DNA of 64,000 nt from Desertivirga xinjiangensis. Its GTDB lineage: Bacteria > Bacteroidota > Bacteroidia > Sphingobacteriales > Sphingobacteriaceae. How positions within the stretch are numbered: position 1 is the stretch's first letter; each line of letters begins with the position of its first letter. The notes beneath the pieces were generated by a model. The model made no database searches, was not told the DNA's origin, and saw only the letters and a list, made by a program, of their open reading frames with translations. A program made the translations under genes and the position numbers. The DNA lies in NCBI RefSeq assembly GCF_024436435.1, contig NZ_JAFMZP010000004.1:124001-188000 (forward strand). The letters run 5' to 3'. Below, one piece after another: positions 46,309 to 55,137 of this stretch.

Positions 46309-47694
46309 ATGAAATTAAAGCTCATTCTGAATTTGCTTTTAGTATTAAGTATTTCTGCTTTTGCACAGACATCCACACAACAATCGCAAACAGTTCCTGC
46401 ATGGGCAAAGGAAAGCCCCGAACAAAAGTGGAAAAGGATGGAATGGTGGAGAGAAGCCCGGTTTGGTATGTTTATACATTGGGGACTGTATTCGGTTCCG
46501 GCAAGACATGAATGGGTCCAAAGCCGTGAAAAAATACCCGTCGAAGGTTATCAGAAATATTTTGAAGCTTTTAATCCCGACCTATATAATCCAAAAGACT
46601 GGGCGCAAAAGGCAAAAAATGCCGGAATGAAGTATGTGGTGATTACGGCCAAACATCATGAAGGTTTTTGTTTGTGGGATACTAAATATTCTGATTTTAA
46701 AGCCACTAATACGGCTGCTAAAAGAGATCTGTTAAAACCCCTGGTAGATGCTTTCAGAGCGGAGGGAATACGAATAGGTTTTTATTATTCCCTGATAGAC
46801 TGGCATCATCCGGAGTTTACCATTGACAGGGCGCATCCATTGAGAGACAATAAGGACGCACGTTCAGATAAGCGTGATATGTCAAAATACAGAACTTATA
46901 TGCGCAACCAGCTTACTGAGCTATTAACGCAGTTTGGACAAATAGATCAGTTGTTTTTAGATTACTCTTACCCCGGCGAGAACGGGAAAGGTCATGCTGA
47001 CTGGGATTCTGAAGGTTTATTGAGACTGGTCAGAAAGTTACAGCCGCAAATTATTGTAGATGACCGACTCGATTTATACCATACCAGCTGGGGCTGGGAC
47101 TATAAAACTCCCGAGCAGTTTATGCCTCAGGAATGGCCTAAGGTAGACGGTGTAAAAGTGCCATGGGAAACATGCCAGACATTCTCGGGATCATGGGGTT
47201 ATAATCGTGATGAATATACCTGGAAAAGCCCTCAGCAATTAACCGCTATGCTTTCTGAAGTAGTAAGTAAGGGAGGCAACCTTTTATTGAATGTAGGGCC
47301 GACAGCCAGGGGAGAGTTTGATAGCAGAGCAAATGAAAGATTAGCTGCAATAGGCCATTGGATGAAATACAACAGTCGCTCCATTTATGGCTGTACTGAG
47401 GCTCCACCAGAATTTAAGAAACCTGATAATTGTTTCTTAACCTATAATCCCTCAACCAGAAGACTTTATGTGCATGTTCTGGAATGGCCATTTAAATCGC
47501 TTCACCTCAAGGGATATAAAGGCCTGGTTAAATATGTTCAGTTATTAAGTGATGGATCAGAAATAAAATTCAGGGAGAATATTGCTCCGGGTAGTCACAC
47601 AACCGAAACCACTGGAGATAATGATATCATGCTTGAGCTTCCTGTTCAGAAACCGGAAGGTGCCATACCGGTAATCGAAATAATCTTAAAATAG
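46309..47694 (+). CDS. GH29 alpha-L-fucosidase
   Basis: This 461-residue exported enzyme hydrolyses terminal alpha-L-fucose. The Sec signal ends ISAFAQ. GH29 motifs are WWREARFGMFIHWGLYSVPA, MKYVVITAKHHEGFCLWDTKYSDF, FYYSLIDWHHP and the nucleophile Asp218 in QLFLDYSYPGE, then SKGGNLLLNVGPTARGEF. The usual sequence around the nucleophile is WFDGG-like, so LDYSYPG is a variant. A C-terminal beta domain starts about residue 370. Fucose removal is the clearest hint about the substrate of this locus. It lies 3 bases after the DUF5017-like gene. Confidence 0.92.
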   Translation: MKLKLILNLLLVLSISAFAQTSTQQSQTVPAWAKESPEQKWKRMEWWREARFGMFIHWGLYSVPARHEWVQSREKIPVEGYQKYFEAFNPDLYNPKDWAQKAKNAGMKYVVITAKHHEGFCLWDTKYSDFKATNTAAKRDLLKPLVDAFRAEGIRIGFYYSLIDWHHPEFTIDRAHPLRDNKDARSDKRDMSKYRTYMRNQLTELLTQFGQIDQLFLDYSYPGENGKGHADWDSEGLLRLVRKLQPQIIVDDRLDLYHTSWGWDYKTPEQFMPQEWPKVDGVKVPWETCQTFSGSWGYNRDEYTWKSPQQLTAMLSEVVSKGGNLLLNVGPTARGEFDSRANERLAAIGHWMKYNSRSIYGCTEAPPEFKKPDNCFLTYNPSTRRLYVHVLEWPFKSLHLKGYKGLVKYVQLLSDGSEIKFRENIAPGSHTTETTGDNDIMLELPVQKPEGAIPVIEIILK

Positions 47695-47719
47695 GAATAA
47701 CCATTTTAAACCAAAAACG

Positions 47720-49645
47720 ATGAAACAGAATTACCCCGTTTTACTTTTTATACTGCTATTCTTTACTTTCAATGCCATAGCGGAGACCAGAACATCTGTA
47801 CAAAGTGGCCCCTGGAATAATGCCGCTACATGGGGTGGCGCTGCCGTGCCTGCCAGCTCGGACGATGTAATTATCGCAGCGGGACATACCGTTTCGTTAC
47901 AAGCAGCTTCTTCAGGGAAGACCCTCCAGGTCGAGGGGACATTAGCTTTTGGAAGTTCGTCCGGATTTTTAACGATTTACGGGGATGTGACAGTTGCAGC
48001 TGCAGGTAATATAAATGCTTATGTTACCACTAGTCCTGCAACAGGAAAACCCCTGACTGTGCGCGGAAATTTTATTAACAATGGCACTGTTGATTTTTCA
48101 CAGGCTAGTGCTAACCTGATTATGGGGGAGCCTCTCAGCAAAACTGCGAGTTCGATTTCAGGCACTGGGAATTTTGGGGTAATAAGGATGCTGACTATCG
48201 ATAATCAGTTCGGCGTAAATTTAAGTTCTCCGATCAATATATCTAACCGCCTGTACTTAACAAGCGGTGTGTTTAATAACGGAAATAACTTAACATTAAA
48301 TAACTCCAATGTTGGCAACGGCCCACCTGCACCACAAATGATTGTTATCCGGTCGCAGTTAAGTAGTCTGGAAAGCGCATTTATACCAGGATCTAACGTT
48401 GCTCTCTTTATTCAATATACTGCTAACGAGGATGCAGAAAATGCACAAATAGTTGCAGGGTATGAGATACCTGCCAGTAATTCTATAGCAAGGCTTACAC
48501 TTGAAAATCCCGGAGGTCTGCTTTTAACTAATGACCTGAGACTTACCTCGTCAAGTATCGCCCTGGTGCTTACCGCGGGTATAGTAACTGTTCCAAAAGA
48601 AAAGGCAATCACAGTTACCAATACCACCGTAGGAGCTACATTAATAAGTCAAGGTACCGCATCCAGCTATGTAGATGGGGCAATTATTGTTACTGCATTG
48701 ACTACCGCCCAGATTAGAAATATACCTATTGGAAGTAATGGGAAGAACAGGAAAGTTGTGTTAACCGGATTAAAATCTGATGGTTCCTCATCGGCTTTAG
48801 TCAAATTTCATATTGAAGATGCGAATGGCGGCACTCCTGCCTCAGGTACAACTATCGCCAATACGCGCCGCTGGGTAGGAGAGTTGCTAAGTGGCGGTGT
48901 AACTTATACCGGTATCAGTATCGATTATAATGATGATGATAAAATTAAATCGATAGTTCCTGATCTTCTATCAAAGTCTGCCTCTTCAAACGGATCATAT
49001 AATATTCTAGGTTCAGGTTCTACCACAGGGAACAGCGTTTCTTCGGCAATTGGAACTTATACTGACTTTGGCTTTTTTGCTTTGACGCACACCGGTGTTC
49101 TTCCGGTTGTTTTAACATCTTATAATCTCAAAAGAGAAACAGAAGGTATTAAAATAAGCTGGACTACTGGTTCCGAAACTAACAACCGGCATTTTATAAT
49201 TGAGCGTTCTTCTGATGGTAGATCATTTACTACTCTGCAAACCATTGAAGGGAAGGGAAATTATATCGGCAACTCTGAGTATATATTTTATGATAAAAAG
49301 CCATTGAGTGGAATTGCTTATTACCGTTTAATGCAAGTAGACTTCGATGGGAGAACAACTGATCTTGGTTTGGAATCTATCCGTTACTCTTTAGAAAGTA
49401 AGGTAGAACTAACTGTTTATCCTAATCCTGTAACAGATAAGGTTAGTATATCATTAACCAACAGCCCCCTTAAATTAGCTGACATCGCCATGTTTGACAT
49501 GAACGGTAGTATCGCGCATAAAGAAGTCAACGTAAATATTGAAAACGGCTGTCAGATAAATGTTGATCATTTGAGAAAAGGTCAATACCTGATAAAGATA
49601 TCCGGAGCGGGATACGCAAAGGTTGCAAAGGTGTTGATCAATTAA
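47720..49645 (+). CDS. T9SS-exported beta-rich surface protein of unknown function
   Basis: This 641-residue secreted protein has a Sec signal (LFFTFNAIA), a repetitive beta-rich body starting GPWNNAATWGGAAVPASSDDVIIAAGHTVSL, a segment NRHFIIERSSDGRSFTTLQTIEGKGNYIGNSEY (fibronectin-like) and a type IX C-terminal sorting domain starting about residue 560 (VYPNPVTDKVSI, then FDMNGSI and LRKGQYLIKI). The N-terminal part looks like the parallel-beta adhesin repeats common in Bacteroidota surface proteins. No catalytic motif is visible. Its position between a fucosidase and an esterase suggests a surface glycan-binding or scaffolding role, which is an inference. Confidence 0.75.
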   Translation: MKQNYPVLLFILLFFTFNAIAETRTSVQSGPWNNAATWGGAAVPASSDDVIIAAGHTVSLQAASSGKTLQVEGTLAFGSSSGFLTIYGDVTVAAAGNINAYVTTSPATGKPLTVRGNFINNGTVDFSQASANLIMGEPLSKTASSISGTGNFGVIRMLTIDNQFGVNLSSPINISNRLYLTSGVFNNGNNLTLNNSNVGNGPPAPQMIVIRSQLSSLESAFIPGSNVALFIQYTANEDAENAQIVAGYEIPASNSIARLTLENPGGLLLTNDLRLTSSSIALVLTAGIVTVPKEKAITVTNTTVGATLISQGTASSYVDGAIIVTALTTAQIRNIPIGSNGKNRKVVLTGLKSDGSSSALVKFHIEDANGGTPASGTTIANTRRWVGELLSGGVTYTGISIDYNDDDKIKSIVPDLLSKSASSNGSYNILGSGSTTGNSVSSAIGTYTDFGFFALTHTGVLPVVLTSYNLKRETEGIKISWTTGSETNNRHFIIERSSDGRSFTTLQTIEGKGNYIGNSEYIFYDKKPLSGIAYYRLMQVDFDGRTTDLGLESIRYSLESKVELTVYPNPVTDKVSISLTNSPLKLADIAMFDMNGSIAHKEVNVNIENGCQINVDHLRKGQYLIKISGAGYAKVAKVLIN

Positions 49646-49655
49646 CAGTCCCGTT

Positions 49656-51035
49656 ATGATGAGATTAGGGTTTCTTATTTACTTAGTACTGTCTTCCTGG
49701 TGTGCAACAGCGCAGAAAGCTAAAACACCATTATTTAAAAACGGGGATAAAGTATGTTTTATAGGTAATAGCATAACCAATAGTGGAGAGTTCTACAATT
49801 TTATTTACTTGTACTATGCTACCCGCTATCCACAGGAACAACTACAATTTATTAACTGTGGTATTTCCGGAGATGTTGCCGCAGGGGTTTTAAAGCGCAT
49901 GGATAAGGATATACTTATTCACCAACCCAACTGGACCGTATTAATGGTTGGAATGAATGATGTAAGACGAAATTTGTATACTACAGAGGCATCGAAAAAA
50001 ACAGGTATAGAGAATGAACGAACGAAAGTATTAAATACCTACAGGAACAACACTGAAGATATTGTAAAAATCCTTGGTTCAAAAAGTAAGGTGATTTTAC
50101 AAAAGCCGACAATCTACGATCAGACTGCGGTGTTAAAAGCGGCTAATGACTTTGGAGTGAATGATGCGCTTGGAAAATGTGCAGATCAGGTTCAAAAACT
50201 TTCTGATAAATACAATACAAAACTGGTTGATTACCGGACCATTATGAACCAGGTGAATTCTCAGTTGCAGCAAGATAATCCTGCGGCGACTATCATTGGT
50301 CCAGATAGAATACATCCTGCCTCTCCCGGACATTTGCTGATGGCCTATCAGTTCTTAAAATCCACAGGTTCATCCAGGTATGTTTCTAAGATCATTATTG
50401 AGAAAAACCTATACCAAAGCAACGAGAGAAGTCTCAACTGTGAAATAAATAACCTCAAAACAGAACCTGATGGCATATCGTTCAGATGTTTAGAAAACAG
50501 CCTTCCTTTTCCTGTAAGGCCCGAAGCCATGGAAGCATTGGGTTGGATTCCCTTTACTGAAGATTTAAACCAGCAAATACTACAGGTTAGCGATGTTAAA
50601 GCGGGTAATTATGATTTGCAGATAGATGGTCGGCTGGTCGCAAGCTATTCTTCTGAGGAATTAGAGAAAGGTATCAATTTATCTTTACTTAAAGCTACAC
50701 CGCAATATCAGCAAGCTTTAAAAGTCATGAATCTCTGTATGAACCTCAGAAAACATGAAAGTTTGTTAAGAAGCTTGAAATTTGTCGAGATAGGACATCT
50801 GGAAGACTTGAAAATAAGAACAGATACAGCCCAAATTAAGCAGTTTCTCGATGACCGGTTAAAGAAATATGAAAACAGCGGGCACTATAGTTATTATAAG
50901 ACCCAGTTTCAAAAATATCTTTTGAATAAGCCGAGGGAAGAACGGACAGAAAAGCAGATGGAGAGTATAAGAAATGAGATCTACCAGGTAAATAAGCCTG
51001 TCCCTCATGTCTTTAAATTGGTTAAAAAGAGTTAA
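49656..51035 (+). CDS. SGNH/GDSL-type carbohydrate esterase
   Basis: This 459-residue exported protein has a Sec signal ending CATAQ and SGNH blocks: block I IGNSIT with nucleophile Ser39, block II CGISGD, block III VGMND, and block V DRIHP with Asp217 and His220. A C-terminal extension of about 200 residues (from LYQSNERSLNCEINN) is helical and of unknown role. Such enzymes typically remove acetyl groups from polysaccharides. The gene follows the T9SS protein by 10 bases and precedes an alginate-lyase-family gene. Confidence 0.85.
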   Translation: MMRLGFLIYLVLSSWCATAQKAKTPLFKNGDKVCFIGNSITNSGEFYNFIYLYYATRYPQEQLQFINCGISGDVAAGVLKRMDKDILIHQPNWTVLMVGMNDVRRNLYTTEASKKTGIENERTKVLNTYRNNTEDIVKILGSKSKVILQKPTIYDQTAVLKAANDFGVNDALGKCADQVQKLSDKYNTKLVDYRTIMNQVNSQLQQDNPAATIIGPDRIHPASPGHLLMAYQFLKSTGSSRYVSKIIIEKNLYQSNERSLNCEINNLKTEPDGISFRCLENSLPFPVRPEAMEALGWIPFTEDLNQQILQVSDVKAGNYDLQIDGRLVASYSSEELEKGINLSLLKATPQYQQALKVMNLCMNLRKHESLLRSLKFVEIGHLEDLKIRTDTAQIKQFLDDRLKKYENSGHYSYYKTQFQKYLLNKPREERTEKQMESIRNEIYQVNKPVPHVFKLVKKS

Positions 51036-51064
51036 TCAACAAGTTAAGTCTAAATTGCCCAATT

Positions 51065-52282
51065 ATGAATAGGATTTTTTTATGGCTGATCGCGACAGCC
51101 TGCTGCACGATATTATCCGGAGTTTGTTTGGCATGGGCAAAAAAGAACGAACCAAGCTGTATCGCTTTTAGTTACGACGATTTGTCGGCTATCCGGAAAA
51201 GCATAAAAGCTGGCAAGACTGATTATTTGCCAGCATATAATCAGTTGCTGAAGTATGCTGCACAGCTGCTGGAGACACAGCCGGAAAAAGTAACCGATGG
51301 CGACCGACCACCTACCGGTGATGTCCATGATTTTTATTCGATCGGCAAGTTCTCCTGGCGTAACCCTAACACGCCCGATGGCATGCCTTATATTCGTGGC
51401 GACGGCAAGTATAATGAGGAGGCGTTTGGTGACAGGTATGATCTTACACGTTTTGAAACGACCGTGAAAAATGTCAACATCCTCACGCTGGCCTGGTTTT
51501 ATTCAGGCGATGAAAGATATGCCGTAAAAGCTGGCGAGCTGCTAAAAAACTGGTTTATTGATCCTGAAACGCGGATGAATCCCAATATGAAGTGTGCTGC
51601 TGCATTGCCAGGTGTAAATGATGGTTTGCCGACAGGGATTATCTTTACAGTAATGCTGGTTGAGATGACCGATCATGTGCAGTTGCTCCGCTTGTCTAAA
51701 TCGTGGGATGCAGATTCCGATAAAAATTTAAGAAAATGGTTTGCCGAATATAAAACCTGGCTCGAAACGAGCGATTTTGGAAAAATAGAAAAGGCCGCTA
51801 AAAACAATCACGGCACATGGTACGCTGCCCAAATCGTAGCCTACAATTTGTTTATTGGAGAGAAAGATGGAATGAATGAGGAGTTTCAACAGGCCAAAAA
51901 CAAACTCAGCTCGCAGGTAATGCCCCGAGGCGAATTGCCGCTTGAGATTAAACGGGTTGAAGGTTTTCACTATTTTATTTATGGCCTTAAGGCTTTTAAC
52001 GTGCTGGCAAACGGATTGCAGAAGTTCGGATATGATTTATGGGCATATCAAACGCCTGATAAGAAAAGTTTGATGCTCCCTTATAAATACATCATTCCTT
52101 ACATAACGCGGGAAAAGTCCTGGACCAGTGGAGGAGTAGTTTCAGGTAACGCACGGGACCAAATAATTATGATCAAACAGGCCGCAGCAAGGTATGACCT
52201 GCCTGAAAGCAAGAAGGCGGTTGATCTGCTAAATGCGGCTATGAAGCCTAACGACATTGGCCAGCTCTATATATTTAAATGA
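51065..52282 (+). CDS. Alginate-lyase-family (alpha/alpha toroid) polysaccharide lyase
   Basis: This 405-residue protein has a Sec signal (IATACCTILSGVCLAWA) and the fold motifs of the alginate lyase superfamily (PF05426): NNHGTWYAAQ with Asn247, Asn248 and His249, ETTVKNVNILTLAWFYSGDERYAVKAGELLKNWFIDPETRMNPNM and RVEGFHYFIYGLKAFNVLANGL. Members cleave uronic-acid-containing polymers by beta-elimination and include PL5 and PL38 (glucuronan lyase) enzymes. Substrate assignment is not possible from sequence. Its stop overlaps the next start (ATGA at 52279), indicating translational coupling. Confidence 0.82.
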   Translation: MNRIFLWLIATACCTILSGVCLAWAKKNEPSCIAFSYDDLSAIRKSIKAGKTDYLPAYNQLLKYAAQLLETQPEKVTDGDRPPTGDVHDFYSIGKFSWRNPNTPDGMPYIRGDGKYNEEAFGDRYDLTRFETTVKNVNILTLAWFYSGDERYAVKAGELLKNWFIDPETRMNPNMKCAAALPGVNDGLPTGIIFTVMLVEMTDHVQLLRLSKSWDADSDKNLRKWFAEYKTWLETSDFGKIEKAAKNNHGTWYAAQIVAYNLFIGEKDGMNEEFQQAKNKLSSQVMPRGELPLEIKRVEGFHYFIYGLKAFNVLANGLQKFGYDLWAYQTPDKKSLMLPYKYIIPYITREKSWTSGGVVSGNARDQIIMIKQAAARYDLPESKKAVDLLNAAMKPNDIGQLYIFK

Positions 52283-55074
52283 ATAATCATCCCGTGACAT
52301 ATCAAGCAAAGTCGTTTGTAGGCTTGATTCATAAACTTTTTCTGCACAAGTATGGAATAATTTTGCTTTTCCTTTTACTCGTTGCGGAATCCTCTTTCTC
52401 GCAAACCGCTCTTTCTGAAAAGGAATTTGAGAAGTTAAACCACTCGCATGATATAACAGCACCCGATTGGGGGCCCTATTCTAAATCTTACGCAGGCGTA
52501 TCGCATATTGCAAATAGGGATCAGGGCATCAGGTTCGATTTTACTGTTGTTACGGGCTATTATAGAGGTAAACTTGTTATTCCTAACCACTTATTTGAAT
52601 CTGATTTTCACCCATGGACCGCTACAACGGATTTAAATAGTTTTTCATTTAGACAGGAGATTGCATGGAAGGATAAAATATTTGCAGACCTTTCTGTTAC
52701 TAAATTTAAAGAGGACGCTCGCCTGGTGCAGATAAAATTGTCAAATAATACGCTCGAAACCCAGGCTTTATCTGTCAACATGCTGGCCGGTATCAGTTAT
52801 CCTGAAGTAAGACCCATGCAGGTTAAACTTCCTTTTGGAAGAAAATGGACAGGCGGCATCGAATATGATACGTTAGAATATGTAGTTCCCCGTCCGGATG
52901 ATCAGCTACGCCCTGATGGCCTGCTTAAAGGTGAATGGCGGAGCAGTCAGTTTACAAATGGGAGCGCGCTGGCTGATGGCTTTGGAAGACATAAAGGCGA
53001 CTTCGTATCTTATAAGTTTGATGCTGATGGATATGAAAATGCTCATTTGGTATTAAGATATAGAGTTGCTGAGGGAAGTTCTGCCATTTTGAAAACCGAT
53101 GGCTTAGCACAAAAGATATTGTCTTTAAAAGGCACCGGAAAGATGGAGCAATATGTTGTACCGATTGGTAAGATGGCGGCAGGTTCCCAAATTCTTAGGT
53201 TTGTTGCTGCCAACTCAACAAGTGTGGAAATAGACGGCTTCACGCTCGTAGAAAAAGACGAACTAGCGTCGGTAAGTTTTGAAAAAAGTTCTTCCGATTT
53301 TTTGCCTGTGCAGGAGATAGGCGATAAAAGTTTAATATTGAAGTTCCCGGGCTTACAGCAGCACTATGGTATTTCCTGGAAGAGTTCAGAACCTTATATA
53401 TTCCGCGACCTTTATGGTAAGTACATGGACGTTTCTCTAAGGAAAGTAGCTGGCGATAATATTTATCCGAGTGTGACTGATAAGAGTGAGGGCCATCATG
53501 CAAATGTCTTTATTCGTCCTATAGAACTGGCTCCCTTATCCAGCAAGACAATTTTTGTAATACTTTGTCAGGGCGATAAAGAGCACTTAGAGAATGTATT
53601 TAAGGACTTCGCAAATGAGGATCTTGTTCCACTTGTAAACGAAGTGGAAACGTTAGGTTCCATTAATCCTGAGGGGAAACCCTATGTTTTTAGCCAAGAA
53701 AGGATGAAAGCCACACTTCTGCAAAACGTAGTGTATCCTATTTATAACGGAGGTAAATACACACGTCATTTTACTCCCGGGAAGCGTTGGAATAGCTTAT
53801 ATACCTGGGATTCAGGTTTTATAGGCTTGGGGATGGCTGAGGTCGACCTGCGGCGTGCGGTAGAAAGCCTGAATTCATATACCAATAATGAAAGCAACCC
53901 TAATGCTTTTGTTCAGCATGGTTCTCTTGTACCCGTACAGTTTTTCCTTTATCAGGAGCTTTGGAATAAAACGCAGTCGACAGAACTGCTTAAGTATTTC
54001 TATCCCAGGCTTCGTAAATATTATCTGTTTTTTACCGGGCAGTATGGAAGTTCAACTATGAATAATTTGAAATCCGGCCTGCTGCGTCCTTTTGATTATT
54101 TTTATAATTCAGGAGGATGGGATGATTACCCGGCCCAGGAGTATATGCATCACAGGGGGCTTGCTGCTCATACGGCACCTGTTATCACTACAGCGATGGC
54201 CATACGGATCGCAAAAATAATGTCGATGGCCGCGGCTACTTCAGGAAATCTTAAAGATGTTGCGGCTTACCAAAAGGATATTTCTTCGTTTACAAAAGCG
54301 ATTCAGAAAAATAGCTGGGATAAAGAGTCAAGATATTTCGGTTATGTGGTTCACGATAGGATAACTAAAGAAGCGTCATATATTTTAAGAACGCCTGAAG
54401 GTGAGAATTTCAATAAGGGGCTCGACGGGCTATATCCGCTTATCGCAGGAATTTGTACTGAGGATCAAAAGGCCGAGGCACTAAAAAAACTATTCACTTC
54501 CGGTAAGTTATGGACAGATATCGGGCTTTCAGTGGTCGATCAATCGGCCGGCTATTTTAGTAAGAACGGCTATTGGAATGGAGCTATATGGTTTGCCCAT
54601 CAATGGTTTGTCTGGAAGACCATGCTCGATCTGGGTGAAACCAGGCATGCCAATAAAATAGCTAAAACCGCGCTGGATCTGTATAAAACGGAAGTGGATT
54701 CCACCTATAACACTTATGAAATATTCCGGGTACAAACAGGGCGAGGAAACGGCTGGCATCAGTTTTCAGGCTTGTCGGCACCGGTTTTAAATTGGTTTGC
54801 TGCCTACTACAAGCCTGGAACCATAACTTCGGGTTTTAACAGTTGGATCGAATCTAAAACTTATCAGCCCGGTTCGGATACACTAGAAGCCAGGATAATG
54901 TTTGGAACCATGGAAGAACAGCAGACGGTATTAATATGCATGCCGGCCGGGAAAAAATACCAGGTATTTGTAAACGGAAAAAAAGCCGGGTTTAGGGAAA
55001 GTCTTGCTGGCTTACTCGAAATCAGCATACGGCAGTTAAAAGCAAAGGAAGTTTCAATTTCTGTTCACCCATAA
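52279..55074 (+). CDS. Six-hairpin (alpha/alpha)6 glycoside hydrolase, trehalase/GH63-like
   Basis: This 931-residue protein has an export signal (about residues 24-42, IILLFLLLVAESSFSQ) preceded by an unusually long 23-residue N-tail. Beta-rich domains cover about 43-470, followed by an (alpha/alpha)6 barrel: RWNSLYTWDSGFIGLGMAEVDLRRAV, NSGGWDDYPAQEY, GLDGLYPLIAG, YWNGAIWFAHQWFVWKTM and NTYEIF. This matches clan GH-G enzymes such as GH37, GH63 and mannosylglycerate-hydrolase-like proteins. The Asp pair in GGWDDYP and the Glu in TYEIF are candidate catalytic residues. The substrate is unknown. It is coupled to the lyase gene, so it probably acts on the same polymer. Confidence 0.75.
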   Translation: MNNHPVTYQAKSFVGLIHKLFLHKYGIILLFLLLVAESSFSQTALSEKEFEKLNHSHDITAPDWGPYSKSYAGVSHIANRDQGIRFDFTVVTGYYRGKLVIPNHLFESDFHPWTATTDLNSFSFRQEIAWKDKIFADLSVTKFKEDARLVQIKLSNNTLETQALSVNMLAGISYPEVRPMQVKLPFGRKWTGGIEYDTLEYVVPRPDDQLRPDGLLKGEWRSSQFTNGSALADGFGRHKGDFVSYKFDADGYENAHLVLRYRVAEGSSAILKTDGLAQKILSLKGTGKMEQYVVPIGKMAAGSQILRFVAANSTSVEIDGFTLVEKDELASVSFEKSSSDFLPVQEIGDKSLILKFPGLQQHYGISWKSSEPYIFRDLYGKYMDVSLRKVAGDNIYPSVTDKSEGHHANVFIRPIELAPLSSKTIFVILCQGDKEHLENVFKDFANEDLVPLVNEVETLGSINPEGKPYVFSQERMKATLLQNVVYPIYNGGKYTRHFTPGKRWNSLYTWDSGFIGLGMAEVDLRRAVESLNSYTNNESNPNAFVQHGSLVPVQFFLYQELWNKTQSTELLKYFYPRLRKYYLFFTGQYGSSTMNNLKSGLLRPFDYFYNSGGWDDYPAQEYMHHRGLAAHTAPVITTAMAIRIAKIMSMAAATSGNLKDVAAYQKDISSFTKAIQKNSWDKESRYFGYVVHDRITKEASYILRTPEGENFNKGLDGLYPLIAGICTEDQKAEALKKLFTSGKLWTDIGLSVVDQSAGYFSKNGYWNGAIWFAHQWFVWKTMLDLGETRHANKIAKTALDLYKTEVDSTYNTYEIFRVQTGRGNGWHQFSGLSAPVLNWFAAYYKPGTITSGFNSWIESKTYQPGSDTLEARIMFGTMEEQQTVLICMPAGKKYQVFVNGKKAGFRESLAGLLEISIRQLKAKEVSISVHP

Positions 55075-55137
55075 TTATTTCAGGGGGTCTATACTTCAAA
55101 AATCAGACATTTTCTTGCCCGTAATAATTATAAACAC

